A stretch of DNA of 64,000 bases. It comes from JAIVGV01 sp036389335 (GTDB lineage: Bacteria; Acidobacteriota; Blastocatellia; Pyrinomonadales; Pyrinomonadaceae). Where the stretch lies: contig DASVQC010000039.1 of assembly GCA_036389335.1 (NCBI GenBank), forward strand, positions 36,655 through 100,654, in the 5' to 3' direction. Position 1 is the first letter of the stretch. Every line of letters starts with the position of its first letter. Position numbers and translations under genes: made by a program. Positions 8,283 through 19,354 of this stretch are shown here, one piece after another. The notes under the pieces were generated by a model. That model saw only the letters and a program-made list of their open reading frames with translations, had not been told where the DNA came from and did not search any database.

Positions 8283-8717
8283 CTCCGAGCCTCCTTTAGA
8301 AAAACGGGCGGGGCGCGCGCGGGCTCGCGCGCGTCGCACGCCGCGCGCAAAAGTTGATGAACGCGCGAGACTATCAGGCGCGCGCCCGCCCTTCGGTACG
8401 AGGGTGAACTCAGATCGTGTCTATTCCGTTGAAAAGTTTTGTAGAGTCCGTGACGCCCCCGCTTTTGCAGCCCGGTGTTCGGCGGCGCGGGCTCATCACC
8501 AAGAGAAGTGGGTGGGTCAGTACGAAGAGGTACTGATGCGGCGCGGCGCGGCGGCTTAATATCCGCAGGCCCGTCGTGACGCGGTCGTAGGGCGCGAAGT
8601 GCCCGCTCCCGTCGGAGGGCGGCGCGTCGGGTGGTAGGCAGAACAAGGGGGGTAGAAAGCGGGTCCCGCGAGTGCGCGGGGCCCGCCTTCTTTTTTTCGC
8701 GCGAACGACGAGCCCCT
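8283..8717. other. Intergenic region with possible small RNA or short ORF
   Basis: No established gene lies here. The stretch 8405-8540 is visibly less GC-rich than its surroundings. It contains a perfect hairpin CAGTAC-GAAGAG-GTACTG (8518-8535) and an open frame from GTG 8417 to TGA 8536 (39 residues, ending SGWVSTKRY) without a ribosome-binding site. A strong intrinsic terminator on the same strand follows at 8659-8697. Together these could mark a plus-strand transcript of about 250 nt. I could not match it to tmRNA, SRP RNA, RNase P RNA or 6S RNA. Confidence 0.4.
8659..8697. terminator. Intrinsic terminator, best read on the plus strand
   Basis: A GC-rich stem (GCGGGTCCCGCG, loop AGT, GCGCGGGGCCCGC, with one G-T pair or bulge) is followed on the plus strand by CTTCTTTTTTT. 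On the minus strand it lies 20 nt after the stop of the M16 peptidase gene, where only a weak TTTCT tract follows, so it may also serve that gene. Confidence 0.75.
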
Positions 8718-11783
<3,066 letters not shown>

Positions 11784-11923
11784 GGTGGGCTTCTCCTTAC
11801 TCAAAAGACACGGACTCGGTCGGGAAGTGGGCGTTAGCGCCGCGAGCACTGAGTGCGCGCGCGGGGGCGCGCGGGCCCGGCTCGTCGGCGATGAAAATGG
11901 GGACGGATGAAACTGTGAGGCGG

Positions 11924-11952
11924 ATTCTATCGCGCGGCGCGGGCGGGCGCAA
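11924..11952 (-). promoter_or_regulatory. Sigma-70-type promoter for the M16 peptidase
   Basis: On the minus strand, TTGCGC (11947-11952) and TAGAAT (11924-11929) are separated by exactly 17 bp. The predicted leader is about 135 nt. The same -35 sequence is used before the VWFA gene at 54868. Confidence 0.6.
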
Positions 11953-11988
11953 CAGTGTCGGCGGGCGAGTAGTGTCCAAGTTTAAGCT

Positions 11989-12089
11989 TTTCTCTGTGCC
12001 CCCTCCGTGTTCTCCGTGCCTCCGTGGTGAGGTACGGATCAGAAGCACTCACCACGGAGTCACAGAGATCACGGAGGAAGCACAGAGTT
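11989..12089. repeat. Dispersed palindromic repeat, copy 2
   Basis: The order is CTCTGTGCC..CCTCCGTGGTGA, then an 18-nt centre, then TCACCACGGAG..GCACAGAG. The outer and inner ends are therefore swapped relative to copies 1, 4 and 5: the CACCAC ends face inward, as in copy 3. Confidence 0.88.
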
Positions 12090-12336
12090 CTAATCATATT
12101 AGGACACCAACCTCGGGCGGCGGGTAGAGGCATGGGGCGCAGAGTAGAAATCAAATGATGATACCGGCGGGCGGCGGAAATTCGGCGGGCGAGGCTTGTC
12201 ATTTGCGCCCCGCTTCGTTTAAGGTGCAAGGCATTATGCGCCGCGGCGACGATCTACGCCGGAGGGACAGCTTTAAGTTCAGAGGGCGCGTCTCCACTAA
12301 TAACTTCGATCTGCCGGAATCAAAGTCGCACACGAG

Positions 12337-13869
12337 ATGACAGAGCGAGAAGCGGGAAGGGTCGTGATCGTAGGCGGCGGCCCTGCAGGGCTGACCGCCG
12401 CCTACGAGCTGGGCAAGGCCGGGGTCGGCTCCGTCGTCCTCGAAAAGGGCGAGATCGTCGGCGGCCTCGCGCGCACGATCAACTACAAGGGCTACCGCTT
12501 CGACATCGGCGGCCACCGCTTCTACACGAAGGTCGGGCCGGTCTCCGCCGTCTGGGACGAAGTCCTCCCCGCCGCCGACTTCCCCCTGCGCAAGCGCCTC
12601 TCGCGCATCTACTACGGCAAAAAATTCTTCCACTACCCGCTGCGCGCCGCCTCGATGCTCGCGAGCCTCGGGGCCGCCGAAGGTCTCCTCATCCTCGCGA
12701 GCTACCTGCGCGCGCGCCTCGCGCCGCACGAGCGGGAAGAGACCTTCGAGCAGTGGGTCACGAACCGCTTCGGCAGGCGGCTCTACGAGACTTTTTTCAA
12801 GACCTACACGGAGAAGGTCTGGGGCATCCCGTGCGACGAGATCACCGCGGAGTGGGCGTCGCAGCGCATCCGCGGGCTCTCGCTCGCCGTCGTCGTCAAA
12901 GACTTGCTGCGGCGCAGGAGCGGCGGCGCGGTCGCCAAGAGTCTGATCGACGAGTTCCACTACCCGCGCCGCGGGCCGGGCATGATGTGGGAGATGATGG
13001 CGGAGCGCGTCGCCTCGCTCGGCGGGGAGGTGCGCACGGGGGCGCGCGCCGAGAAGATCAACTGGTCGCGCGGGCGCGTCGAGTCGGTCGAAGTCGCGTC
13101 GGACGCGGGGCGCGAGATCGTCGGGGGCTCGCACTTCATCAGCAGCCTGCCGGTGCGCGAGCTGGTGCGCCGCCTCTCGCCCGCGCCGCCGCGCGAGGTC
13201 GGCGAGGCGGCGGAGCAACTGCGCTACAGGGACTTCCTCACCGTCGTCCTCATCATCGACCGCGCCGAAGTCTTCCCCGACAACTGGATCTACGTACACG
13301 ATCCGGGCGTGCGCCTCGGGCGCGTGCAGAACTTCAAGAACTGGAGCGCCGACATGGTTCCCGACCAGTCGAAGACCTGCCTCGGCCTCGAATACTTCTG
13401 CTTCGAGGGCGACGACCTGTGGTCGATGCCGGACGCCGAGCTGGTCGAGCTGGGCAAGCGCGAGATGGGGCGGCTCGGTCTGGTGGAGGCCCGCGAGGTC
13501 GAGGACGCGACGGTGGTGCGCGTGCCGAAGGCGTACCCCGTTTACGACTCGACCTACAAAGAGTCGCTCGCCGTGGTGCGCGAGTTTTTGCGAACGCTCT
13601 CCAACCTCCAGCTCGTCGGGCGCAACGGGATGCACCGCTACAACAATCAGGATCACTCGATGCTGACGGCGATGCTCGCGGTCGAGAACGTGCTCGGCGC
13701 GCGCCACGACCTCTGGGGCGTGAACACGGAGCACGAGTATCAGGAGGAGATCGGCGCGAATGATGCCGCCACGCGCCTCTCCCAGCTCGAAGCGACGCAG
13801 CCGCTCGTCCCCGTGCGCGCGCGCGCGCGAGCCGCCGCGGCCAACGCCGCCGCCGAGTCCGAGGCATGA
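12337..13869 (+). CDS. FAD-dependent oxidoreductase (amine-oxidase/UDP-galactopyranose-mutase-like)
   Basis: The N-terminus has the dinucleotide-binding motif VVIVGGGPAGLTAAYELGKAG, followed by LEKGEIVGGLARTI and FDIGGHRFYTK, typical of the NAD(P)-binding Rossmann/amine-oxidase superfamily that includes protoporphyrinogen oxidase and UDP-galactopyranose mutase. The C-terminal FAD contact LVGRNGMHRYNNQDHSMLTAM is also present. The protein has 510 residues. Members of this subgroup often sit in polysaccharide loci; the exact substrate is not visible. It is the first gene of the glycan cluster, and its stop overlaps the next start (ATGA). The last 30 residues are an Ala/Arg-rich tail. Confidence 0.85.
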   Translation: MTEREAGRVVIVGGGPAGLTAAYELGKAGVGSVVLEKGEIVGGLARTINYKGYRFDIGGHRFYTKVGPVSAVWDEVLPAADFPLRKRLSRIYYGKKFFHYPLRAASMLASLGAAEGLLILASYLRARLAPHEREETFEQWVTNRFGRRLYETFFKTYTEKVWGIPCDEITAEWASQRIRGLSLAVVVKDLLRRRSGGAVAKSLIDEFHYPRRGPGMMWEMMAERVASLGGEVRTGARAEKINWSRGRVESVEVASDAGREIVGGSHFISSLPVRELVRRLSPAPPREVGEAAEQLRYRDFLTVVLIIDRAEVFPDNWIYVHDPGVRLGRVQNFKNWSADMVPDQSKTCLGLEYFCFEGDDLWSMPDAELVELGKREMGRLGLVEAREVEDATVVRVPKAYPVYDSTYKESLAVVREFLRTLSNLQLVGRNGMHRYNNQDHSMLTAMLAVENVLGARHDLWGVNTEHEYQEEIGANDAATRLSQLEATQPLVPVRARARAAAANAAAESEA

Positions 13870-15041
13870 CGAACGCCGCCGAGTTCGCGCCCCCCGCGGG
13901 CGGGCCCTTCGTCTCGGTCGTCGTGCCCGCGCGCGACGCCGCGTCCCACCTCCCCCGCTGCCTCGACGCGCTCTCGAAATCCGATTACGCGCGCTTCGAG
14001 ATCATCGTCGTCGACGACGCCTCGTCGGACGCGACGGCGAGCGTCGCGCGCTCGCGCGGCTGCAAAGTCTTACGCCTCGCCGCGCAAGCCGGGCCCGCCG
14101 CCGCGCGCAACCGCGGGGCGCGCGAGGCCCGCGGCGACGTGCTGCTCTTCGTCGACGCCGACGTGGAGGCGCGCGCCGACACCATCGCGCGCGCCGCCGC
14201 GCACTTCACGAAGCCGGGCGCGGCGACGGCGGACGCGGGCGCGTCGGACGACGGGGCGTCGAACCTCGACGAGGGCGGGCGCGTCGCCGCGGTCTTCGGC
14301 TCGTACGACGACGCGCCCGCCGAGACGAACTTCGCCTCGCAGTTCAAGAACCTCTTCCACCACCACACGCACCAACGCTCCCCGCCGCGCGCCTCGACCT
14401 TCTGGGCGGGCTGCGGCGCGATCCGCCGCGAGGTCTTCGACGCGGTCGGCGGCTTCGACGCGCGCCGCTACAGTCGCCCCTCGGTCGAAGACATCGAACT
14501 CGGCTACAGGCTGCGGCGCGCGGGCTTCCGCGTCGCGCTCGACCCGGAGTTGCAGGCGAAGCACCTGAAGCGCTGGACGCTCGCGTCGCTCGTGCGCGCC
14601 GACGTGCGCGACCGCGCCGTCCCGTGGTCGCGCCTCATCCTCGAAGGCGGAGGGATGATCGACGAGCTGAACCTGCGCGTCGCCGCGCGCGCGAGCGCCG
14701 CGCTCGTCGCGCTCGCGCTGTCGCTGCTCGCGCTCGCGCTGCTGATGCTCGCGGCGTCTCTGTTCGCGCCCGCCGCCGCGCCGCCCGCCGCGTGGCCGTT
14801 CGCGCTCTCGCTCGCGGCGCTCGCGGCGCTCGCCGTCGTGATCGCCGTCAACCGCGATCTCTACGGCTACCTCCTGCGCCTGCGCGGCGCGCGCTTCGCC
14901 GCCGCCTCGTGCGCGATGCACCTCCTCTACTTTCTCTACAGCGGCGCGACCTTCGCGCTCTGCGCCGCCGGGCACGCGCTGCGGCGGCGCGGCGGCGCGA
15001 CGCTCGGCGCGCCGGTGAAGGACGCGCGCCGCGCCGGCTAA
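13866..15041 (+). CDS. Family 2 glycosyltransferase with C-terminal membrane segments
   Basis: A GT-A fold domain occupies residues 15-240: VSVVVPARDAASHLPRCLDAL, the nucleotide-sugar contact IIVVDDASSD, the metal-binding DxD in LLFVDADVEA, and the acceptor-side EDIELGYRLRRAG. Residues 275-365 contain three hydrophobic segments, so the enzyme is anchored in the inner membrane and probably acts on a lipid-linked acceptor. It overlaps the oxidoreductase stop by 4 bp and is followed closely by a GT39-like gene. The sugar specificity cannot be read from sequence. Confidence 0.88.
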   Translation: MTNAAEFAPPAGGPFVSVVVPARDAASHLPRCLDALSKSDYARFEIIVVDDASSDATASVARSRGCKVLRLAAQAGPAAARNRGAREARGDVLLFVDADVEARADTIARAAAHFTKPGAATADAGASDDGASNLDEGGRVAAVFGSYDDAPAETNFASQFKNLFHHHTHQRSPPRASTFWAGCGAIRREVFDAVGGFDARRYSRPSVEDIELGYRLRRAGFRVALDPELQAKHLKRWTLASLVRADVRDRAVPWSRLILEGGGMIDELNLRVAARASAALVALALSLLALALLMLAASLFAPAAAPPAAWPFALSLAALAALAVVIAVNRDLYGYLLRLRGARFAAASCAMHLLYFLYSGATFALCAAGHALRRRGGATLGAPVKDARRAG

Positions 15042-15045
15042 AGGC

Positions 15046-16737
15046 GTGAGACCTCAGTTGACGCCGATGACGGAAACACCCGCGGCCCGCGCGACCGACG
15101 CGGCGGCGCGCGGGGCGACGCCCGCGCCGCGCGCGCGCCTGCTGCGGGAGAGCGCCGCGCCGTTCGTGGCGGGCTGCGGGCTCGCCGCCTTCGCGCTGCG
15201 GCTGCTGCTCGTCGTCGGCGTCGAGAGCGTCGTCTCGCCCGACGGCGTCGTCTACGCGGGGCTCGGTCGCAACCTCGCCGCGGGGAACTTCGCGGGCGCG
15301 CTCAGCCCCTTCTACCCGCCGCTCTACCCGCTGCTCGTCGGCCTCTCGTCGCTCCTGTTCCGCGACGTCGAGTTCGCCGGTCGCTTCGTCTCGGTCGTCG
15401 CGGGCGCGCTCCTCGTCGTGCCCGTCTACGCGCTCGCGCGCGACTCTTACGGCGCGCGGGTCGCGCGGCTCGCCGCCGTCGTCGTCGCCCTCCACCCGCT
15501 GCTCGTCTACTACTCCTCGGTGCTGCTCACGGAATCGACCTACACGCTCGCCTTCACCTGCGGCGTCGTGGCCGGGTGGGCCGCGCTCTCCCGCGCGGCG
15601 GCGGTCGCGGACGCTCCGAGCGGCGGGACGTTCGCGCGCGGCGCGTGGCCCGCGCACCTCGTCGCGGGCGTCGTCTTCGGGGCGTGCTACCTGACGAAGC
15701 CGGAAGCGGCGGGCTTCGTCGCGCTGCTCGCGGCGATGCGCCTCGTCGTCAGCTTGGCGGGCGCGCGCCGCTCGCTCAAACGGTGCGCGCTCGACTGCCT
15801 CGCGCTCGCCGCGGGCTTCCTGCTGCTCGCGCTGCCTTACCTCCTGTACCTGCGCGGCGCGCTCGGCGGCTGGACGATCAGCGGCAAGCTGCGCGAGCAC
15901 CTGTGGCAGGGCGACGGTCAGGCGGGGACGTTCGTCAGCGCGTCGCTCGTGCCCAACTACCTGACCGCCCTCGCGCAGGCGACGAAGGGCTTGATGAGCG
16001 AGTACGAGCTGTTCAGCCTGCTCTTCCCGCTGCCCTTCGTGGCGATCAGCGCGCTCGGACTCTTCCGCGCGGCGTGGACGCGGGAGCGCGCGCGGCGCGA
16101 GTTGTACTTCGGCGCGTTCGTCGCCGCGACGCTCGCGGGCTACGCCGTGACGCTGCCGAACATACGCTTCCTCGTGCCGCTCGTGCCCCTGCTCGTCTGC
16201 TGGCTGGCGCGCGGCGTCGTCGAGTTCGAGGGCTGGCTCGCGGAGACGCGGGCGCACCGGCGCGCGGCAGGCGGCGGCGCGGCGGGGAAAATTTTCGCGC
16301 GCGGCGGTGAGCCCGCGGGCGCGGGATTCGTCGGCGCGCTCGTCGTCGCCGTGCTGCTCGCGTCGCTCGTCCCCGCGTTCGTCTTCCTGCTGCGCGGCGA
16401 CAAGTGGGGCGACTACCACGGGCAGAAACTCGCCGCCGTCTGGATCAGGGAGCACACGCCGAAGCCCGCCCCGCTCATCATGGCGAACGCGCCCGTCGCC
16501 CCGTTCTACGCGGGCGGCGGGTACGTCAAGCTCCCGGAGAGCGATTACGACTCGGTGGTCTCGTGCGCGCGCACGGAGCGCGCCGATTTCGTCATCGCGA
16601 ACGAGCGTGGTCTGAGGCACACGCCCTTGCAGCCGCTGCTCGACGAAGAGGCGCGGCACGCCGGGCTCCGCCTCGTCCACACGATCAGGGAAACGCCGGG
16701 GCACGCGATCTTCGTTTACGTGCTGGCTGAAGAATGA
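15046..16737 (+). CDS. GT39/ArnT-like membrane glycosyltransferase
   Basis: This 563-residue protein is a polytopic membrane protein with about ten hydrophobic segments. An early periplasmic-loop acid pair (SPDGVVYAGLGRNLAAG) and FYPPLYPLLVGLSSL are typical of the PMT_2/ArnT/GT39 family, which uses polyprenyl-phosphate sugars at the periplasmic face. The C-terminal domain (about 460-563) is soluble. The start is uncertain: GTG at 15046, 5 bp after the upstream stop, or ATG at 15067. The stop overlaps the next gene by 4 bp. It presumably glycosylates a lipid-linked glycan made by this cluster. Confidence 0.85.
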   Translation: MRPQLTPMTETPAARATDAAARGATPAPRARLLRESAAPFVAGCGLAAFALRLLLVVGVESVVSPDGVVYAGLGRNLAAGNFAGALSPFYPPLYPLLVGLSSLLFRDVEFAGRFVSVVAGALLVVPVYALARDSYGARVARLAAVVVALHPLLVYYSSVLLTESTYTLAFTCGVVAGWAALSRAAAVADAPSGGTFARGAWPAHLVAGVVFGACYLTKPEAAGFVALLAAMRLVVSLAGARRSLKRCALDCLALAAGFLLLALPYLLYLRGALGGWTISGKLREHLWQGDGQAGTFVSASLVPNYLTALAQATKGLMSEYELFSLLFPLPFVAISALGLFRAAWTRERARRELYFGAFVAATLAGYAVTLPNIRFLVPLVPLLVCWLARGVVEFEGWLAETRAHRRAAGGGAAGKIFARGGEPAGAGFVGALVVAVLLASLVPAFVFLLRGDKWGDYHGQKLAAVWIREHTPKPAPLIMANAPVAPFYAGGGYVKLPESDYDSVVSCARTERADFVIANERGLRHTPLQPLLDEEARHAGLRLVHTIRETPGHAIFVYVLAEE

Positions 16738-17798
16738 GCGAACACACGACGCGCGCGGCGCGCCTCAAAGTCGCCCTCGTCGGCTGCGGTCGCGTCGCGC
16801 GCGTCGCGCACCTGCCCGCGCTCGCGCGCCTCGAAGGCGTCGAGGTGGTGGCGCTCGCCGACGGCGATCCGGAAAGCCTGCGCGCCGCCGCGCGCCACGC
16901 CCCGCGCGCCGCCCTCCACGCGGACTGGCGCGGGCTCGTCGAATCTTCCGGCGCGGCGGCGGTCGTCGTCTGCCTGCCGAACGCGCTGCACGCGGAGGCG
17001 GCCATCGCCGCGTTGGCGCGCGGCAGCCACGTCTACCTCGAAAAGCCGCTGGCGACGAACCTCGCGGACGCGCGCGCCGTCGTCGCCGCGTGGCGGCAAG
17101 CCGGGACGGTCGGGATGACGGGGTTCAACTACCGCTTCAACAAGCTCTACGCGGCGGCGCGGCGTCACGCGCGCTCCGGCAGGCTCGGCGCGCTCGTCGC
17201 CGCGCGCACGGTCTTCTCGACGGCGGAGGCCGACGCGCCCGCGTGGAAGCGCGCGCGGGAGAGCGGCGGCGGCGCGCTGCTCGATCTCGGCTCGCACCAC
17301 GTCGATCTCGTCCGCTTCATCTTCGGCGAGGAGGTGCGGGAGGTGTCAGCCGACGTGTGGTCGCGGCGCGCGGAGGGCGACTGCGCGGCGCTCTCGATGC
17401 GACTCGGCGGCGGCCTCATCGTGCAGTCGTTCTTCTCGACGGGCGCGGTCGAGGAAGATCGATTTGAAATCTACGGCGACGCGGGCAAGCTCTCCGTGGA
17501 TCGCCACCTCTCGACGGACGTTCGCGTGAGCGGGGCGACGGCGCGCGGCGCGCGGGCCGAACAACTGCGCCGCGCGCTCGGCTCGCTCAGGCACGGCGCG
17601 TACCTGCTCGAAAAGTTGCGCGCCCCGGCCCGCGAGCCGTCCTTCACGGCGGCCCTCGGCGCGTTCGTCGCCGCCGCGCGCGCCGGTGATCGCGGCGCGC
17701 GGCCCGACGTCGAAGACGGCTACCGCAGCCTCGCCGTCGTCGCCGCCGCCGAAGAGTCCGCGCGGACGCGGCGGGCGGTCGCCGTCACGGGAGAGTAA
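16734..17798 (+). CDS. Gfo/Idh/MocA family oxidoreductase
   Basis: The N-terminal Rossmann domain begins VALVGCGRVARVAHLPAL, followed by VVVCLPNALHAEAAIAALARG and the family signature EKPLATNL with the catalytic-region Lys. The second domain has GGGALLDLGSHHVDLVRFIFG with the conserved Asp/His pair. The protein has 354 residues, the usual length. In a glycan cluster such NAD(P)-dependent enzymes usually oxidise or reduce nucleotide sugars, for example to UDP-GlcNAc-3-keto or uronic derivatives; the substrate here is unknown. The ATG overlaps the GT39 stop (ATGA). Confidence 0.9.
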   Translation: MSEHTTRAARLKVALVGCGRVARVAHLPALARLEGVEVVALADGDPESLRAAARHAPRAALHADWRGLVESSGAAAVVVCLPNALHAEAAIAALARGSHVYLEKPLATNLADARAVVAAWRQAGTVGMTGFNYRFNKLYAAARRHARSGRLGALVAARTVFSTAEADAPAWKRARESGGGALLDLGSHHVDLVRFIFGEEVREVSADVWSRRAEGDCAALSMRLGGGLIVQSFFSTGAVEEDRFEIYGDAGKLSVDRHLSTDVRVSGATARGARAEQLRRALGSLRHGAYLLEKLRAPAREPSFTAALGAFVAAARAGDRGARPDVEDGYRSLAVVAAAEESARTRRAVAVTGE

Positions 17799-17834
17799 TA
17801 AATCTTGGGTGGCGGCTCAGTTGCGGGATGAAAA

Positions 17835-17980
17835 GTCGTCCGTAGTCAGTTGTCCGTGGTCAGTTGTTGGCCTCGCACCCGGCTGTGTCGCCGGCGAGCA
17901 ACGAGCAACGGACAACGCGACCACGGACAACTGACTACTGACCACCGACCACTGACCACTGATGACCACTGACTACTGTC
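17835..17980. repeat. Inverted array of about 7-nt words (TCAGTTG/GTCCGTGG type)
   Basis: The left arm (about 17835-17872) repeats words such as AGTCAGT, TGTCCGT and GGTCAGT. The right arm (about 17896-17980) repeats the complements GACTACT, GACCACC and GACCACT. The array lies between the Gfo/Idh/MocA gene and the broken GT2 gene and could form a long hairpin. It is the same architecture as the arrays in the BMC locus with a different word. Confidence 0.88.
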
Positions 17981-17993
17981 AATCGAGACTGAA

Positions 17994-18968
17994 ATGACGG
18001 ACGCGCACACGCCAGAGATGTCGGTCGTCCTCGTGACGCCCGACCGTTACGAGACGGTGCGCAAGACCGTGCGCCACCTCCGGGCGCAGACCGTCGCGGG
18101 CCGGTTGGAGCTGATCATCTGCGCGCCCTCGGAGGAGCGGCTCGGGTTGATCGAATCGGATGTCGGTTGTTTCATGCGCGCGCTCGTCGTCGAGGTCGGC
18201 GAGGTCAGGCGCATGGCGCGCGCGAAGATCGCGGGCGTGGGGGCGGCGAGCGCGCCCGTCGTCGCCTTCGCGGAGGATCACTGCTTCCCGTCGCCCGAGT
18301 GGGCGGCGCGGCTCATCGAGGCGCACGGGCGCGGGTGGGCGGCGGTCGGACCCGCGATGCAGAACGCCAACCCGCGCACCGCGCTGAGCTGGGCGGGGCT
18401 CTACCTCAACTACGGCAACTGCCTCGACTCCTCGCCGTCGCGCGCGTCCGCGCACCTGCCTTGGCACAACATCTCCTACCGCCGCGACGTGCTGCTCGCC
18501 TACGGCGACGAGCTGGGCGCGATGCTCGCCGTCGAGGGCGTGCTGCTCGACGACTTGCGCGCGCGCGGGCACGAGCTTTATTTCGAGTCGGCGGCCAAGA
18601 CCTCGCACGTCAACATCTCGCGCCTCTCGTCGTGAATCAGGCACGCCTTCTGGGGCGGGCGGCTCTTCGGCGCGGCGCGCGCGCGCAAGAAGAACTGGAC
18701 GGCGGGGCGCAGGGCGGTCTACGTTTGCGGCGGGTGGCTCATCCCGCTCGTGCGCCTGTGGCGCACGCTCCCGGTCGTCCGCCGGGCGGGGCGCGGGCTG
18801 TGGCCGCGACTACTGCCCGCGATCGTGGCGGGGCTCATCCCGCACGCGCTCGGCGAGATGGCTGGCTACGCCTTCGGCTCCGGCGACTCGGAGCGGCGCT
18901 ACTCCTTCTACGAGATGAAGCGCGCGCTGCACGTCACGAAAAAAGATCGGCGGGAACTCGAACCGTGA
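17994..18968 (+). pseudogene. GT2-like glycosyltransferase interrupted by an in-frame TGA
   Basis: The first 213 codons encode a GT2-like protein (MSVVLVTPDRYETVRKTV, AEDHCFPSPEWAARLIEAH, YRRDVLLAYGDELG). A TGA at 18633-18635 stops the frame, but the same frame then stays open for 110 more codons (IRHAFWGGRLFGAARARKK...ALGEMAGYAFGSGDS). That part aligns without gaps to the end of the intact paralogue at 19347-20375 (SAVLRFNGGRLFAAARS...GAGEMVGYALGAG). In a gap-free alignment the TGA faces a Ser of the paralogue. TGG to TGA mutation, a sequencing error or read-through are all possible. Either a recent pseudogene or a truncated enzyme is the likely reading. Confidence 0.8.
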
Positions 18969-19354
18969 ACTCCGGGCACGCACAGGTCGGCGAAGCGAAG
19001 GGCGGCGGGGGGCCGCCCGCGATGTCGGTCGTCATCGTCGCGCTCGACGGCTTCGAGTCGGTGCGGGAGGCGATCCGTCATTTGAGAGCCCAGAGCGCGC
19101 GCGACCGTCTGGAGATCATCTTCGTCGCGCCGTCGGCTGCCGCGCCCGCGCCCCGGCTACTTCCGCGAGAAGTTCGGGTGGTGAAGCGGCATTGGTGCCG
19201 AGCGGCGGACGTGATCGCGCGCGTGCGGGGCCCGTCCCCGCCCCCGCCGGCCACGCGCGGCGTTGAATCCGAAGGCGCGGCGGGCGGGGACGAGCCCCGC
19301 GCCGACAATTCTTCCGGGGGCTATTATTCAAGAGGAGGGGACGAGCTTGGGTGA
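18965..19354 (+). pseudogene. N-terminal fragment of a third GT2-like paralogue
   Basis: From GTG 18965, overlapping the previous stop, about 70 residues resemble the start of the two neighbouring paralogues (MSVVIVALDGFESVREAIRH, LEIIFVAPSA). After about 19185 the similarity is lost. The rest is Pro/Gly-rich and includes an imperfect 19-bp inverted repeat (about 19228-19246 with 19288-19306, GCGGGGCCCGTCCCCGCCC type). It runs into the start of the intact paralogue. I read it as a remnant of a duplicated gene that lost its central and C-terminal parts, perhaps through insertion of a small repeat. Confidence 0.65.

Larger units (their letters stand above)
11784..12336. other. Intergenic region between divergent genes
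   Basis: This 553-bp gap separates the M16 peptidase from the glycan cluster. It holds a minus-strand promoter (11924-11952) and a palindromic repeat (11989-12089). I see no gene. Peptides of the type HRGTENTE or EARRTRRGH encoded around 12000 come from the repeat. A clear promoter for the plus-strand cluster was not found. Confidence 0.7.

Noticed and set aside
8405..8697. 6S RNA, SRP RNA, RNase P RNA or tmRNA
   Set aside because: None of the conserved sequence blocks of these RNAs is present; only an unclassified candidate remains.
11927..12229. Small minus-strand frame encoding EARRTRRGH-type peptides, and similar frames at 28805-29029 and 28990-29175
   Set aside because: They translate the palindromic repeats and are a known kind of spurious gene call.
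17829..17990. Attachment site or transposon end next to the Gfo/Idh/MocA gene
   Set aside because: The sequence is an inverted heptad array like those elsewhere. No integrase or transposase, and no target duplication seen.
18633..18635. Selenocysteine codon in the GT2 gene
   Set aside because: The paralogue has no Cys at this site, there is no obvious SECIS-like hairpin, and GT2 enzymes do not use selenocysteine. Mutation or error is simpler.
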